Below the pieces are notes generated by a model that saw only the letters and a program-made list of their open reading frames with translations, ran no database searches and was not told the DNA's origin. From positions 3,038,001-3,102,000 of the forward strand of contig CP050890.1 of the NCBI GenBank assembly GCA_016745215.1: a stretch of DNA of 64,000 nucleotides, given 5' to 3'. Shown here in pieces: positions 18,101-28,900 of the stretch (position 1 is the first letter of the stretch; each line of letters starts with the position of its first letter). Source of the DNA: Thiohalocapsa sp. PB-PSB1 (GTDB lineage: Bacteria; Pseudomonadota; Gammaproteobacteria; Chromatiales; Chromatiaceae). The translations under genes were made by a program, and so were the position numbers.

Positions 18101-19417
18101 CGCCATGGTCACCCTGAAGAATTACGGTGACACTTTACCATTTACACTATTTTGTTCTGGGCTTATGCTAAGGAACGGAAATTAGATAACTTGTGCAGCT
18201 CATCAGAAGGGAGAAGGTATAGTATCATTTTAGCCTCTGCAACCAAGCCAAACTGCTGGAGACCTAAATGGAGCGTTATTCCCCCCAAGTAGAGGAATCG
18301 ATGCGTCGTTTCTATATGGGCCTGAATGAGAAAGATCGCCGTCTGTATGCAGGCTTAGAAGCCTTGAAGTATGGTCGCGGTGGTCGCGTGTATATTGCGG
18401 AGGTACTGGGTTGCAGCCGAAACACCGTAAGCAAAGGCGCGCGCGAGATGAGCGGTTTATCTGAGCGCGAGGTACACGAGCAGCTTCGCGGGGACAAAGT
18501 CGGGACCAAGCCCCGGGTGCGCAAACCTGGTGGTGGTCGTCGCCCCTATGAGCAGACGTGGGGGCCATCGTTGGACGAGAAGTTCCTGGCGGTTCTACGC
18601 CATCATACCGCGGGCGATCCGATGGATGAAAAGGTCCGCTGGACGAACCTCACCCTGGGTGAGATTGTCGCGGCATTGCGAGAAGATCATCAGATCCAGA
18701 TCAGCCAATGGGTCGTGCGCAAGCTGTTAAAAAAACATGGCTACCGTCGCCGCAAAGCGCAGAAGAAAACGACCATGAAGGACGAGATCAAACACCGCGA
18801 TGCCCAATTTGAGAAGATCACGCAACTCAAAGCCGCCTATCAGGCCGCGGGTAATCCGATCGTCAGCATGGATACCAAGAAGAAAGAAAATCTTGGCAAT
18901 TTTTACCGTGACGGGCAGTTGTATACCTTAGAAGCCCTGCACACCTACGACCATGATTTCAACAGCTTTGCTGAAGGGGTCATCATTCCGCATAGCTTCT
19001 ATGACATCAAGCATAATGTCGGCTACATCCAACTCGGGAATAGCCACGATACCAGTGAATTTGCCTGCGACAGTTTTCGGCATTGGTGGTATAACCACGG
19101 TCGCCTACACTATCCCAGCGCTACCTCCATCCTGGTGCTGTGCGATGGGGGCGGGAGTAACAGTTCCCGTCACGACCTCTTTAAACAGGACTTGCAGAGC
19201 CTCGCCGATGAGCTTGGGATCGAAATTCGCATTGCGCATTATCCGCCCTACTGTTCTAAGTACAATCCCATCGAACACCGTCTCTTTCCCCATGTGACCC
19301 GTGCCTGCCAAGGCGTGATTTTCACCAGTACCGAGTTGGTCAAGGAACTCATGGAAAACACCCACACTTCAACGGGACTCAAGGCGTTCGTTCATGTCAT
19401 CGATAAGGTCTATGAAA

Positions 19418-20977
19418 CCAACCCTTTCAAGGTCAGAAATTATCCACACAATCAGCAGATAATATGCGTGGCGGTTGACCGCATCGTAACGCATCGAATT
19501 TCAGTGGAGAAACGGAGCGGACTGGACATAGACCCGCCGAACCGAGATCATCGACCCCATTTATCGTATTCTTGGGGTAGAGGTCATGATGTTCAGCCAG
19601 ATCTTCCAGCGGTTCATGGAACAAAGGCCCGTGCCGGTGATGGTTCAGGCCCTATTGGAACGGGTACTCAGCCCCAGCAAGCTCGATGCCTGGTTTGCGC
19701 GCACGGCGGTGGATCAATATACCCGGGAGTTGTTGTTCTCAACGATTTTCAATTTGATGAGCGCAGTGGTCTTCAAAACCCACCCATCCATAAACGCCGC
19801 CTACAAAGAGCAAGGCGAGTCGATCGGGGTTTCGATCACCTCGGTGTACAACAAACTCAACGGCCTGGAAAGTACGACCTCGGCGGCGTTGGTTCGAGAC
19901 ACGGCGCGGGAACAGGCCGCGATCGTCGAACAGATGGGCGGACAGTGCGCACCTTGGCTGCCCGGCTATCGGATCAAAGTCCTCGACGGCAACTGCATCG
20001 AGGCCACGGAGCATCGCTTGGAGGTGCTCAGAGAGACCAAGGCCGGAGCCTTGCCGGGAAAATCGCTGGTCGTTTACGATCCGTTGTTGGAGATGGCCAC
20101 GGATGTGTTTCCTTGCGAAGACGGTCACGCCCAAGAGCGCTCGCTGTTCGCAGATGTGCTGCCGACGGTGCGGGAACATGACGTCTGGATCATGGATCGC
20201 AACTTCTGCGTGCGCAGCTTTCTGCTCGGGATTGCCGACCGGAAAGGTTATTTCGTTTGTCGCGAACATAAGGGACTGGCCTTTAGCATGCAGAGTCCGT
20301 GGCGAAAGATCGGCAGTACCGAGTCCGGAAAGGTCTACGAGCAGCGCATCGAGCTCGTCGACGACGAAGGCGAAGTCCAGCGCTATCGTCGCATCAAAGT
20401 CTGCCTGAAACAGGCTACGCGCGACGGGGAAACCGAACTCTTGCTGCTGACGAATCTGCCGAAATCGGCGGCCGATGCCAAGCTCGTCGCCGACATGTAC
20501 CGCAAGCGCTGGCGTATCGAAACCATGTTCCAAGAGCTCGAGGCGCATCTGCATTCCGAGATCAATACGCTGGGCTACCCGAAAGCCGCACTGTTCGGTT
20601 TTTGCGTTGCGCTGGTCGCCTACAACGCATTGGCCGTGGTCAAAGCCGCATTACGCACGATACACGGTGAAGAAACCATCGCCAACGACCTTTCCGGCTA
20701 CTATTTAGCCGGGAATATCGCTCGAACCTATGACGGCATGACGGTTGCCATTCCGGAACAGGAATGGACCGTCTTTCGAACCATGTCGCTCGCCGAATTC
20801 GCGCAGATGTACTTGCAATTGGCCTCCAACGTCAATCTGGCAAAGTTCAAAAAGAGCCGTCGGGGACCGAAAAAACCACCGCCGAAGCGAAATCGATAGT
20901 CCAACCACCCTCACGTTTCGACAGCGAAATTGCTCAAGGGGAAGACACCGCGTGAGTAGTCACCTTGAAAGGGTTGG
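19418..20977 (+). mobile_element. IS4-family insertion sequence nested in ISAzo13
   Basis: 1,560 bp with perfect 16-bp inverted ends: CCAACCCTTTCAAGGT and ACCTTGAAAGGGTTGG. Flanks repeat GTCTATGAAAC / GTCTATGGAAC, an 11-bp target duplication with one mismatch, in the 10-13 bp range known for IS4 elements. Confidence 0.88.
19586..20899 (+). CDS. IS4-family transposase
   Basis: 437 residues, intact. DDE catalytic core: 'YRIKVLDGNCIEATEHR' (Asp), 'VWIMDRNFCVRSF' (Asp) and 'YRKRWRIETMFQELEAHLHSE' (the IS4 Y-2-R-3-E-6-K-type motif with the Glu). C-terminus is Lys/Pro-rich ('KKSRRGPKKPPPKRNR'). Start at the first of two ATGs, preceded by GTAGAGG. The element looks capable of transposition. Confidence 0.9.
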   Translation: MMFSQIFQRFMEQRPVPVMVQALLERVLSPSKLDAWFARTAVDQYTRELLFSTIFNLMSAVVFKTHPSINAAYKEQGESIGVSITSVYNKLNGLESTTSAALVRDTAREQAAIVEQMGGQCAPWLPGYRIKVLDGNCIEATEHRLEVLRETKAGALPGKSLVVYDPLLEMATDVFPCEDGHAQERSLFADVLPTVREHDVWIMDRNFCVRSFLLGIADRKGYFVCREHKGLAFSMQSPWRKIGSTESGKVYEQRIELVDDEGEVQRYRRIKVCLKQATRDGETELLLLTNLPKSAADAKLVADMYRKRWRIETMFQELEAHLHSEINTLGYPKAALFGFCVALVAYNALAVVKAALRTIHGEETIANDLSGYYLAGNIARTYDGMTVAIPEQEWTVFRTMSLAEFAQMYLQLASNVNLAKFKKSRRGPKKPPPKRNR

Positions 20978-21998
20978 TCTATGGAACGGGACGAAAAGTG
21001 GCGGCAGATTTCAAGCAAAACATGCGCATCCTCTTTGATACGTTTTTGCCAGCATGGAATTATCGCGCCGTTCCTGCTGCTTCTCAGGAGTGCACAAGTT
21101 AATAAATTTCTATTCCTTAGCAGCTTCGTATGCTTTCTTTTTCGAATTGAAGCGATATCGTTTCGCAGGTGGAAATGGACTCCTCTTGCAGTTGTGAACC
21201 CAAGCCTCTAGGTCGCCCACGAAGTAGGTATCGAACTCCTCAACCGTGAGGTTATAAGTCGCCTCCTGCTCTATCGGAGTCTTGGTCAGTACGACGAGTT
21301 CTTCACCGCCTGCGCTGAGAAGCTCATCGCCGACCTTCAGCTCACTGACCTTCAGCCATCCTTGCTGCGCGGGCACCCAGTACGGATGTGCATCTGTCAC
21401 ATGAACAGTTTCGGACTCGGTACCGCTGCCTATCGTCAGCGCAACCAATGGCTCGCTAAGGTCATCGGCCGGTCGAACCATGATATCGACGACGCGCTTA
21501 AGCGCCTGCTGACCGGTTTCTTCATCCTGGGCGAGAACGAAATCGCCAATCTCAATCTCGTCGATACTCGCATAACCGTCTGCAGTCTTGATGGGCGTCC
21601 CGGCGACAAAACAACAAGTGCCCCGCTTTGCCTTCCGCAGCTTACGCAAGTCGTTGAGCTTATCGAGCGACTTTACTAAACCGACTCCCGCTGCACCCAT
21701 GGCGCAGCCGACACCAAAATCCTTTAAACGATCCCAGTTTGAGCGCTCCTTATACTCACCGCTGAGCGCACTTATCCCCTCACCGAAGGCAAGATCCGCA
21801 AGCCCGCCGCCCACACAGCCGAGCAGAAAGTTGACGAACTCGCCGCTCGGGTCGTTGAACAGCAGCGGATTGTTCAATGCGTAAGCGTAGTGGTTGTTTC
21901 CTTGACGCGCGGGATCGACGCTAATGAAACGTCCGACATCCGTGTCTAGATATCGTGCTCCAACATGGTGCAGCCCACCTTGGCCCTCGTCGTAATAG

Positions 21999-22559
21999 CT
22001 ACCGCGTCAGACAACGGTTGGATTCCTGGCCGTCAGTCCCTGAAATGACCGTTTGTTCACCCTTGAGCAGTACGCGAATACGATGCTGCAGCCTGGAATC
22101 TCGATTGCTTCTGCACAGGGGAGTGGTCTGTTGATCTGCGTCCGAATGCAGATACACGTACAGTTGCGCCAGACGCTCCCGCTCAATTTCACCCCGGCGC
22201 AGCAGTGTCAGCAGCGTGTTATGGACCCGTACCCGGACCCGCTCCTGCAGCTCCCGGTGAGTGGCCCCAGCCTCCATCTCGTGAACCAGACGCCGAACCG
22301 TCTTCGCCAGGCTGCCATCTACCGAGAAGTGAACATCGCCCACACTCCATAATCCGAGTCGGTCGTATCGCGAAGGCTCATACAGACAATAGTAACGACC
22401 GTTGTGATTGTAGCTGCGCCGGTAGGGAATCTGTCGCAGGTAACGGAAGGCGGTCATTGACGAGGCACCACCGAGCGCCAGCTGGATGCGGGGCAGATCC
22501 ACCACCGTCTCTGAGGCAAACAAATCAAGCAAGGTCTCCGCGGATCGGGGCTGGGCCAT
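21999..22559 (-). CDS. Element-borne protein with putative winged-helix domains
   Basis: 186 residues; the stop codon lies within the inverted end. 'LLDLFASETVVDLPRIQLAL' and 'ASSMTAFRYLRQIPYRRSY' read like a helix-turn-helix that ends in 'HNGRYYCLYEPSRYDRLGLW'. A second part, 'GDVHFSVDGSLAKTVRRLVH', then 'GATHRELQERVRVRVHNTLL', suggests another winged helix. I recall similar ~200-residue proteins beside some IS transposases but cannot name the family. DNA binding is inferred from pattern only. Confidence 0.65.
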   Translation of the reverse strand: MAQPRSAETLLDLFASETVVDLPRIQLALGGASSMTAFRYLRQIPYRRSYNHNGRYYCLYEPSRYDRLGLWSVGDVHFSVDGSLAKTVRRLVHEMEAGATHRELQERVRVRVHNTLLTLLRRGEIERERLAQLYVYLHSDADQQTTPLCRSNRDSRLQHRIRVLLKGEQTVISGTDGQESNRCLTR

Positions 22560-22573
22560 AGCTCACCATGTCG

Positions 22574-22610
22574 TAGTAAAGACTAATGTCTTGCCACATG
22601 ATCTTTACTA
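22574..22610 (-). promoter_or_regulatory. Inverted repeat before the element-borne gene (possible operator)
   Basis: TAGTAAAGA (22574-22582) and TCTTTACTA (22602-22610) are perfect 9-bp inverted arms with a 19-bp spacer, 15-51 bases upstream of the ATG at 22559. The distal arm overlaps TATAGTAAAGAT, a plausible -10 region. Autoregulation by the DNA-binding-like product is inference. Confidence 0.5.
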
Positions 22611-25600
22611 TAACAGTTTCAGGCAGCAATACCGCCTCCGAGCACCCAAAAAGCCGGGATTCAGTCGCAAAATGACCGGAAAAATGATGGAGTATGGACT
22701 GAGGGAGGGGTGGAAGGGAGAGCTAGATCAGGAGGTTACAGACGGTAACCGTTGTCTGACGCGGTAGCGTAATAGCCGAAATTACCGTTGTAGACGAACG
22801 GATTGACAGATGCGCCAGTACGCGCAAGCGAGACACCGAAAGCGTCCATCCTGTAGGCGTCGGTGACGGCACCACTGACATTGGTCAACGCACGCGTGTT
22901 GCCTATGCCGTCGAAGTGATAGAAGCGCTGCCCGTCTGCCGATTCACTCGCCATGAGGCCAAAGACGCGATCGTAACGCACGTTGGGCGCACCGCTTGCG
23001 TCAAGCTCCTCAAGGACGTGATCGAAGTGATGCAAGAAGCGCTGTTCTTCGCCTGCGACGACGCGCCCGACGCGCCGCCCTTCGGCGTCGTAGGAAAAGG
23101 TCGCGGCTGCAAAGTCACCGCCGGAGACGCTGGTCAGTCGATCCAGGTCGTCGTAGGTATAGATAACCGTAGCGCTGGCAGTCTCGGCAGCGATCAGATT
23201 GCCGTTTTCGTCGTAGGTGAAGGTCTCGTTACCTTCACTCAGCAGCTCATCGACCTCATTGTATGCATATTCGGTGGTAACACCGTCGACGGTCTTGGTC
23301 AGGCGGTTGCCGTTGCCGTCGTAGGTGTAGGTCGTGGTGCCGAGCACGGTACCGTCGCTCTCCTTGACGACCTCGGAGGCCAGCCGATAGAACCCGTCGT
23401 ATGCATACTCCGTCCGGGTCCCGTCGGACTCTGTCATCGCACTCGTCAGGCTGGTATCGGTGTACTCGTAAGCGTAGCTGAGCAACACCGTCGTTCCATC
23501 AGGGGCGAGATGCGTTACCGAGGTGGTACGATCGACCGAATCGTAGCCATAGTTCACGCTGACGCCGTTCGGCATGACCTTGCGTGTCAAACGGTCGTCT
23601 GCGTCGTACTCGAGAGAAAGCGTGCCGGATGGTGCTGTACCGCTGATCAGTCGGTCGTTGTCGTCGTAGGTGTAGGAGAATGCGAAGCGACCCGGGCGCT
23701 CGAGGCGCGTCATGCGATCGGCGGCGTCATAGCTGTAGTCGATCGGAGCGCCCCAGACACCGGTCTCCGCGATCATGCGCTGCGCGGCGTCGTAGGTGTA
23801 GTCGACCGTGCCACCATAGCCCACGGATTGCACCAGGTTGTCGTGCGCATCGTAGGTATAGCTGATCGTTCCGTCGTTCGTGAGGCTTAGTGAAACAACA
23901 CGATCGAGCGCATCATATCCGTAGTCAATAACCAGTCCCTTGCGATCAGTTAGGCGGGTCACCTCACCGACCAGATTGTACTCCATGGCGACGGTACTAC
24001 CATCCGCGAAGGTCGTCCCGGTGCGACGATTCATCACGTCATGTGCGAAAGCCGTCTGATGGTTGTTGGGGTCGGTGATCGATGTCAGGTTGTAAGCACC
24101 ATCATACGCATACGATACCCTGGAGCCATCACCACGGTCGATGCGTGTCAATTGGTTGCGCCCGTCATAGGTGAGCGTGGTGACACGTCCCTCGGGGTCG
24201 GTAATCGATCTGAGGTTGCTTAGGCTATCGTAGGTGTAGGAAAAGGACGCCCCGGCAGGGTCGGTCCGGCCCGCGAGGAATCCATAGGGCGTGTAGGCAT
24301 AGGAGGTGGTGTTGCCTAGTGGATCGGTCTCGGCGGTCAGGTCGTTATTGAGATCGTATGCGAGAGCGGTTGTCTTACCCAGCGGATCGGTGATACTGAC
24401 CAGACGATCACGCGCATCGTAGCCAAAGGTCGTGCTATGACCAAGCCCATCGGACTCGCCGAGCAGTCGACCGACCAGATCGTAAGACTGACTGGTCACA
24501 TGGCCAAGCTGATCAGTGCGACTGATCAGATCGCCGGCGGCATTGTACGCATAGCTCAGCGCGTTGCCCGCCTTGTCGGTCAGCCCAATCAGGCGACCTG
24601 CATCGTCATAGGTATAACTTTCGACCTGCCCCAGCGCATCGGTCATACCGACCATGTTGCCGCGCGCATCGTACGTGTAGGTCGTTGTGCGTCCTAGCTG
24701 ATCGGTCACGGTCAGCACGCGGTTGAGCGCGCCATAGGTGTAGTTAACAGCTCCGCCGTCCGGGTAGCTGACTTGCGTAAGGTTGCCAACGTCATCGTAC
24801 TGCATGTTGGTGACGTTGCCACGTGCGTCCGTATACTTGGTAAGGTTACCTTCGTCGTCCCATTCGTAGTAGGTGTTGTAGCCGCGCTGATCACGACGAC
24901 GAATCGGGTTGCCGTGCTCGTTGAAATAATGGTCGCTGTAGAAGTTGCGCGAATCCCTGACCCGCGTATAAGTATTGTTATAGGTGTAGCTGTAGGTCGC
25001 ACCGTTCGAGAACTGGCTAATGACGCGGTGCTTCGAATCGTACGTGTTCTGCAATAACAGGTCGCCGAGGGGGGAGGTGCTCGTCGCTAGGCGATTCTCG
25101 TCATCATAGGTGTACGTGGTGACAGCGCCCACCTGGTTCGTGACCGATGTCAGGAGATTTTCCGCGCTGTAGCCGTAAGTGACCGTGCGGCCCAGGGGAT
25201 CGGTAATCGACTGGAGCTTGTTTTGCGCATTGTAGCTAAAGGTGAAGGTACGCCCGGCCGGGTTGGTCGCCGAACGAAGCTTACCGGTTGCGTCGTACGT
25301 CAGCGCGATACGGTTGCCGTTAGGATCGACGATCTCGTCCAGCCTGCCCTGAAGGAAGCGGAACTGGATCCCGTCCTTACGCTCCCAGGTAAAGCGCCCA
25401 TCCCCGGTCGAGGTGAGCGTACCGAAGCGCTTGCGGCCACCGGTCCAGCCGACGATCTGTCCACCGGAATCGGTAACAGCCGTGTAGGTGTGGCGAACGC
25501 CGGTGTCGTCGCGGATGACGACCTTCGGGAGGCCGGAAATTGTCACACCGTCGGAGCCGGCGACATACGAGGTCACCTCCACCAAGGACATCACATAAGA

Positions 25601-25995
25601 CAAGCTCCAGCCCAGACCGAGCGGACCGTCGTTGTTCCGGTCGAGCGAGTTGTAGCTGCGCCGGACGACCATTGGGAGCGCGTAGCTGTTGAGCGCGAAG
25701 TCCTCCGATGCCATCGTGAAGTTCCCGGTCTTCACTTGGACGGGATCACCATCCTCATCCTGGTCGGGGTCGTCCGGATTTTCGTCATCAGGTCCATCGC
25801 TGTCGGAGCCCGTGTGTCCCTGATCCTTCGGCGGTGCATCGAACGCATAAACCGCCGCGGTTGGTGCCATGCCAAGGGCCAGGACCATCAGCAGCAGTCC
25901 GAGACCGTTCAACATCCGAAGGCCAAAGATTCGAACGGGTGTGCTCGAGTTGCGCGCCATGGCTGTGCCTCTTATGGATTCCATGCTGGTGCTCC

Positions 25996-28900
25996 TCAGT
26001 ACCGCACCGTCACCGCCGCATAGCGCGACAGGGATCGATTGCCGATGGCGTCGATGGCAGTGACGCCGATGCTGTAGGTCCCCGGTGCGACCAGGTTGCC
26101 TTCACCGTCGCGGCCGTCCCAGGTCAGGGCATTGGCACCGGCGGGGCGGCTGGCCCGGGTGATGCGGCGCACCAGAAGACCTTGTTCGTTCAGGATCTCC
26201 GCCTGCAGCGTGGCGGTCTTGGTGGTCTCCAGACTCACCACCGCACTGGGCGCCGGTCCGCTGGCGTACGGGTTGTAGGACGGATTGAAGTATTGCGGCG
26301 CCACCGAGATGGCCGTGATCTCGGGCCGGTTGCCGTTCACGAGAATGGCATTCTCCGGCAGCCGATAGAGCCAGAGGGTGACGGGGTACTCGCGCCCGGG
26401 CTCGACGACCACGCCATTGTCGTCAAAGCCGTCCCAGACGTCGCTGTAGGAGCCGGGCGGGCGCGCGTCGCGCAGGAACAGGGTGCGCACCGGTGCGATG
26501 CTTGACCCCGGTCTGCTGTCATCGCGTGTCCAGAAGTACAGGCTGACCTCGGCCGCCCAAGGGATCTGGTAGCTTACAGTGACGGGATCCCCCTCGTAGG
26601 GGTTGAAGCTGCTCGAGAAGCTGCGCGTCGGCGTGAATTCTTCGAACACGGCTTGCTCGCGTAGGTCGACGACCTCGGTCTCGCCGTTGTACGTGTACTC
26701 GATCACGGCGTAGTAAGGGCCATCCGGTACCGGCTGTCCGTTCTGATCGGTGCCGGCCCAGGGGTCTTGATAGGTGCCGGGTCCTCGCAGAGCGCCATTG
26801 ACCAGGGTCCGGACCAGATTGCCCTGGCCATCGAGGATGCGAATCGTCACCAGGGCCTCGCCGCCCTCGATGACGGTCTGGATGTTACCGATCTCGCCGG
26901 CGCTGGGGTTGAAGGCGACCGTCCCGATGCTCGGCGTGATCGTGAAGCCGGCCTCGATACGCACTTTGTCCGTGGCGGTCAGGCCACTGTCATCGGTGAC
27001 CCGCAGCACGGCATCGAAAATGCCGGCCGTCGTGTAGGTGTAGCTGGCACTGCCGTCGGTGGCGCTGCTGTGGTCGAAGGTGCCGTCGCCGTCGAAGTCC
27101 CAGGCATACTCGACGATGTTGCCGTCGGCGTCTTCACCCCGCCCCGAGAACTGAACGGTAAGCGGCACGTCACCGATGACAGGGGTCGCGGAGCCCAAGG
27201 CCGACGGACTACCGGGTGGGAGTACCTCGATCATCACGTCGTCGGTGGCGGTCTCGCCGCTGTTGTCCGTCACCCGCAGCACCGCGGTGTAGGTCCCCGC
27301 ATCGGTGTACTCGACGAGCACCTGACCATAGCGAGGGTAAAGACTCATCAGGCCATTGCTGTTGCCCACGAAGGCATCGTCATCACCGTCGCTGTCGATG
27401 TCGGCGAACGCGGGTGCCGCATAGCTGCCGACATCGATCCCGTCGAGCTGACCGGCGGCGGCGACCAGACTGAAATCGAACGGCACGAGGTTGTCGAAAT
27501 GGCGCATCTGTCCATCTGAGTTGCCGACCAGCAGGTCCAAGGTCCCGTTGCGGTCGGGGTCGTAGACCGCCGGATACGCATAGCTGCCCACATCGAGCGT
27601 GCCGCCTGAGGCGAGGGCGAGATTTCCCGCGGATACCCAGCTCGGGGCGCTGCTGTCCCCGTCATTGCGCAGATACCTGACCAGGCCTCCCGAATTGCCG
27701 ACCAGCAGGTCCATGTCGCCGTCGCTGTCAAAGTCGCCAGCCACCGGCGCCGCATAGCTGCCCACATCGATCACCGAGCCGTTCCCGTAGTTGATCTGGG
27801 CGCCTGCCGCCCAGGAAGGCGTGGCCGCATCCCCGTCGTTGCGCACAAGGAAGAGCCGTCCGCTCGAGTTACCGACAACGATATCGAGGTCGCCGTCGTC
27901 GTCGAGGTCTACCAATGTCGGAGCGGCGCGGGAGCCGATGTCGATCACGGCGCCGGTCGGGTCCACCAATCGCTCGGCGAGGAACCAGGCCACGGAGGTG
28001 GCGGTTCCCAGATTGCTGCGCAGATAGAGCTGGCCACTGCTGTTGCCGATCAGCAGATCGAGGTCCGCATCGCTGTCGAGATCGGCCAGCGCGGGGGACG
28101 AGTAGGTGCCCACGTCGAAGGCGTTGTAACCGCTCAGGGTCTGCGCCCAACCACCGGTCTGCTCGGTGACGATGTCGAGCCTCCCGTCGGAGTCGCCGAC
28201 CATCAGATGTACCGGCCCGTCGGTCACCAGGTCGAACAGGATCGGGTTTGCATAGCTGCCGACGTCGACGGTGCTGCCGCCTGGCGTCTGCAATAAACCC
28301 CCATCCTGCCAGGAGGGCGAAGCAGCCGTGCCGATGTTGAGGAAACGGCGGATCTGCCCGGAGGAGTTGCCGACCGACAGCTCGTCCTCGTCGGCCGCGG
28401 CGCCCGGCAGCAACATCGGAGCTGCGTAGGAGCCGACATCGATGACGGCGCCCGTATCGTTCTGCAATTGTCCGGCCGGGCTCCAGACCGGTGACTGCGT
28501 CGTTCCGCCGCGCAGGTAGAGGGTCAGGGTGCCGTTGGAATTGCCGATCAGCAGGTCGCGGTCGCCGTCGGCATCGTGGTCGAGCAGCAGCAGATTGGCG
28601 TAGCTACCGACGTCGATGACGGAGCCGGTGCCGTCGGTGATCCGGTCGCGCCTCACCCAGGACGGCGCCGCGCTTCCTCCCGTGTTCTCGACCAGATAGA
28701 TCTGACCAGAGCTGTTGCCCACCAGCAGGTCGTGGTCACCGTCGCCGTCGATATCGTCGACGGTAGGCTCCGCGTAGCTGCCGACATCAATGACAGTGTC
28801 GGTCTCGTCGCGCAACGTTTGGCCCGCTGCCCAGACCGGCGCATCCGAGCCGCTGTCGGCGCGATTCTCGTAGACGAGGAGCTGGCCGTTGGAATTGCCG

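Larger units (their letters stand above)
18268..21102 (+). pseudogene. ISAzo13-family transposase, interrupted
   Basis: The 5' part (18268-19417) shows the family hallmarks: 'SMDTKKKENLGNF' (first Asp), 'YIQLGNSHDTSEFACDSF', 'LVLCDGGGSNSSRH' (second Asp) and 'HYPPYCSKYNPIEHRLFP' (Glu). Reading passes into the IS4 element after 'VIDKVYE'. After that element the frame resumes at 20978 as 'GRKVAADFKQNMRILFDTF', then 'LPAWNYRAVPAAS' and a stop at 21100-21102. The rebuilt protein is about 425 residues. A long chimeric frame through the junction is not a real gene. Confidence 0.85.
18167..21121 (+). mobile_element. ISAzo13-family element, split by an IS4-family element
   Basis: Imperfect ~27-bp inverted ends: left GCTAAGGAACGGAAATTAGA then TAACTTGTGCA; right the complement of GCTAAGGAATAGAAATTTAT then TAACTTGTGCA. 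The transposase gene inside is interrupted at 19418-20977. The right end cuts the RHS gene after '...SKKKAYEA'. No target duplication is visible at 18166/21122, and the sequence left of the element does not continue the RHS gene, which suggests a deletion next to the IS. Confidence 0.8.
21998..22768 (-). mobile_element. 771-bp element with 22-bp perfect inverted ends inside the RHS gene
   Basis: Ends begin GCTACCGCGTCAGACAACGG (continuing TT) on both sides, perfect over 22 bp. A 6-bp target duplication flanks it: GTAATA at 21992-21997 and 22769-22774. It carries one gene of 186 codons and its control region and no recognisable DDE or HUH transposase, so it is either non-autonomous or of a type I do not know. 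Excision would restore the RHS reading frame exactly. Confidence 0.88.
21110..25984 (-). pseudogene. RHS/YD-repeat protein with Hint domain, split by a 771-bp element and missing its toxin tip
   Basis: The 5' part (25984-22775) encodes a signal peptide ('LNGLGLLLMVLALGMAPTAA' around residues 25-45), a low-complexity acidic linker, the 'DPVQVKTGNF' and 'RRSYNSLD...GLGWSLSY' entry motifs, then dozens of YD repeats. Removing 21998-22768 joins 'NGNFGYY' in frame to 'DEGQGGLHHVGARYLDTDVG' and 'RFISVDP', the RHS core end. Next come a hydrophobic linker and a Hint autoprocessing domain ('CCFVAGTPIKTADG', 'VTDAHPYWVP', ending 'AWVHNC'). After 'RYRFNSKKKAYEA' the frame runs into the end of ISAzo13, so the toxin domain expected there is gone. 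The rebuilt length is about 1,360 residues. Starts 11 bp after the PKD/propeller gene. Confidence 0.88.

Noticed and set aside
18268..20181. A 637-codon plus-strand frame
   Set aside because: It is the ISAzo13 transposase read on into the inverted end and leader of the nested IS4; the part after about 19418 has no family match and overlaps the real IS4 transposase.
25223..26505. Overlapping plus-strand frames of 266 and 223 codons opposite the RHS and PKD genes
   Set aside because: Low-complexity mirror translations of YD and PKD repeats; no ribosome site or domain.
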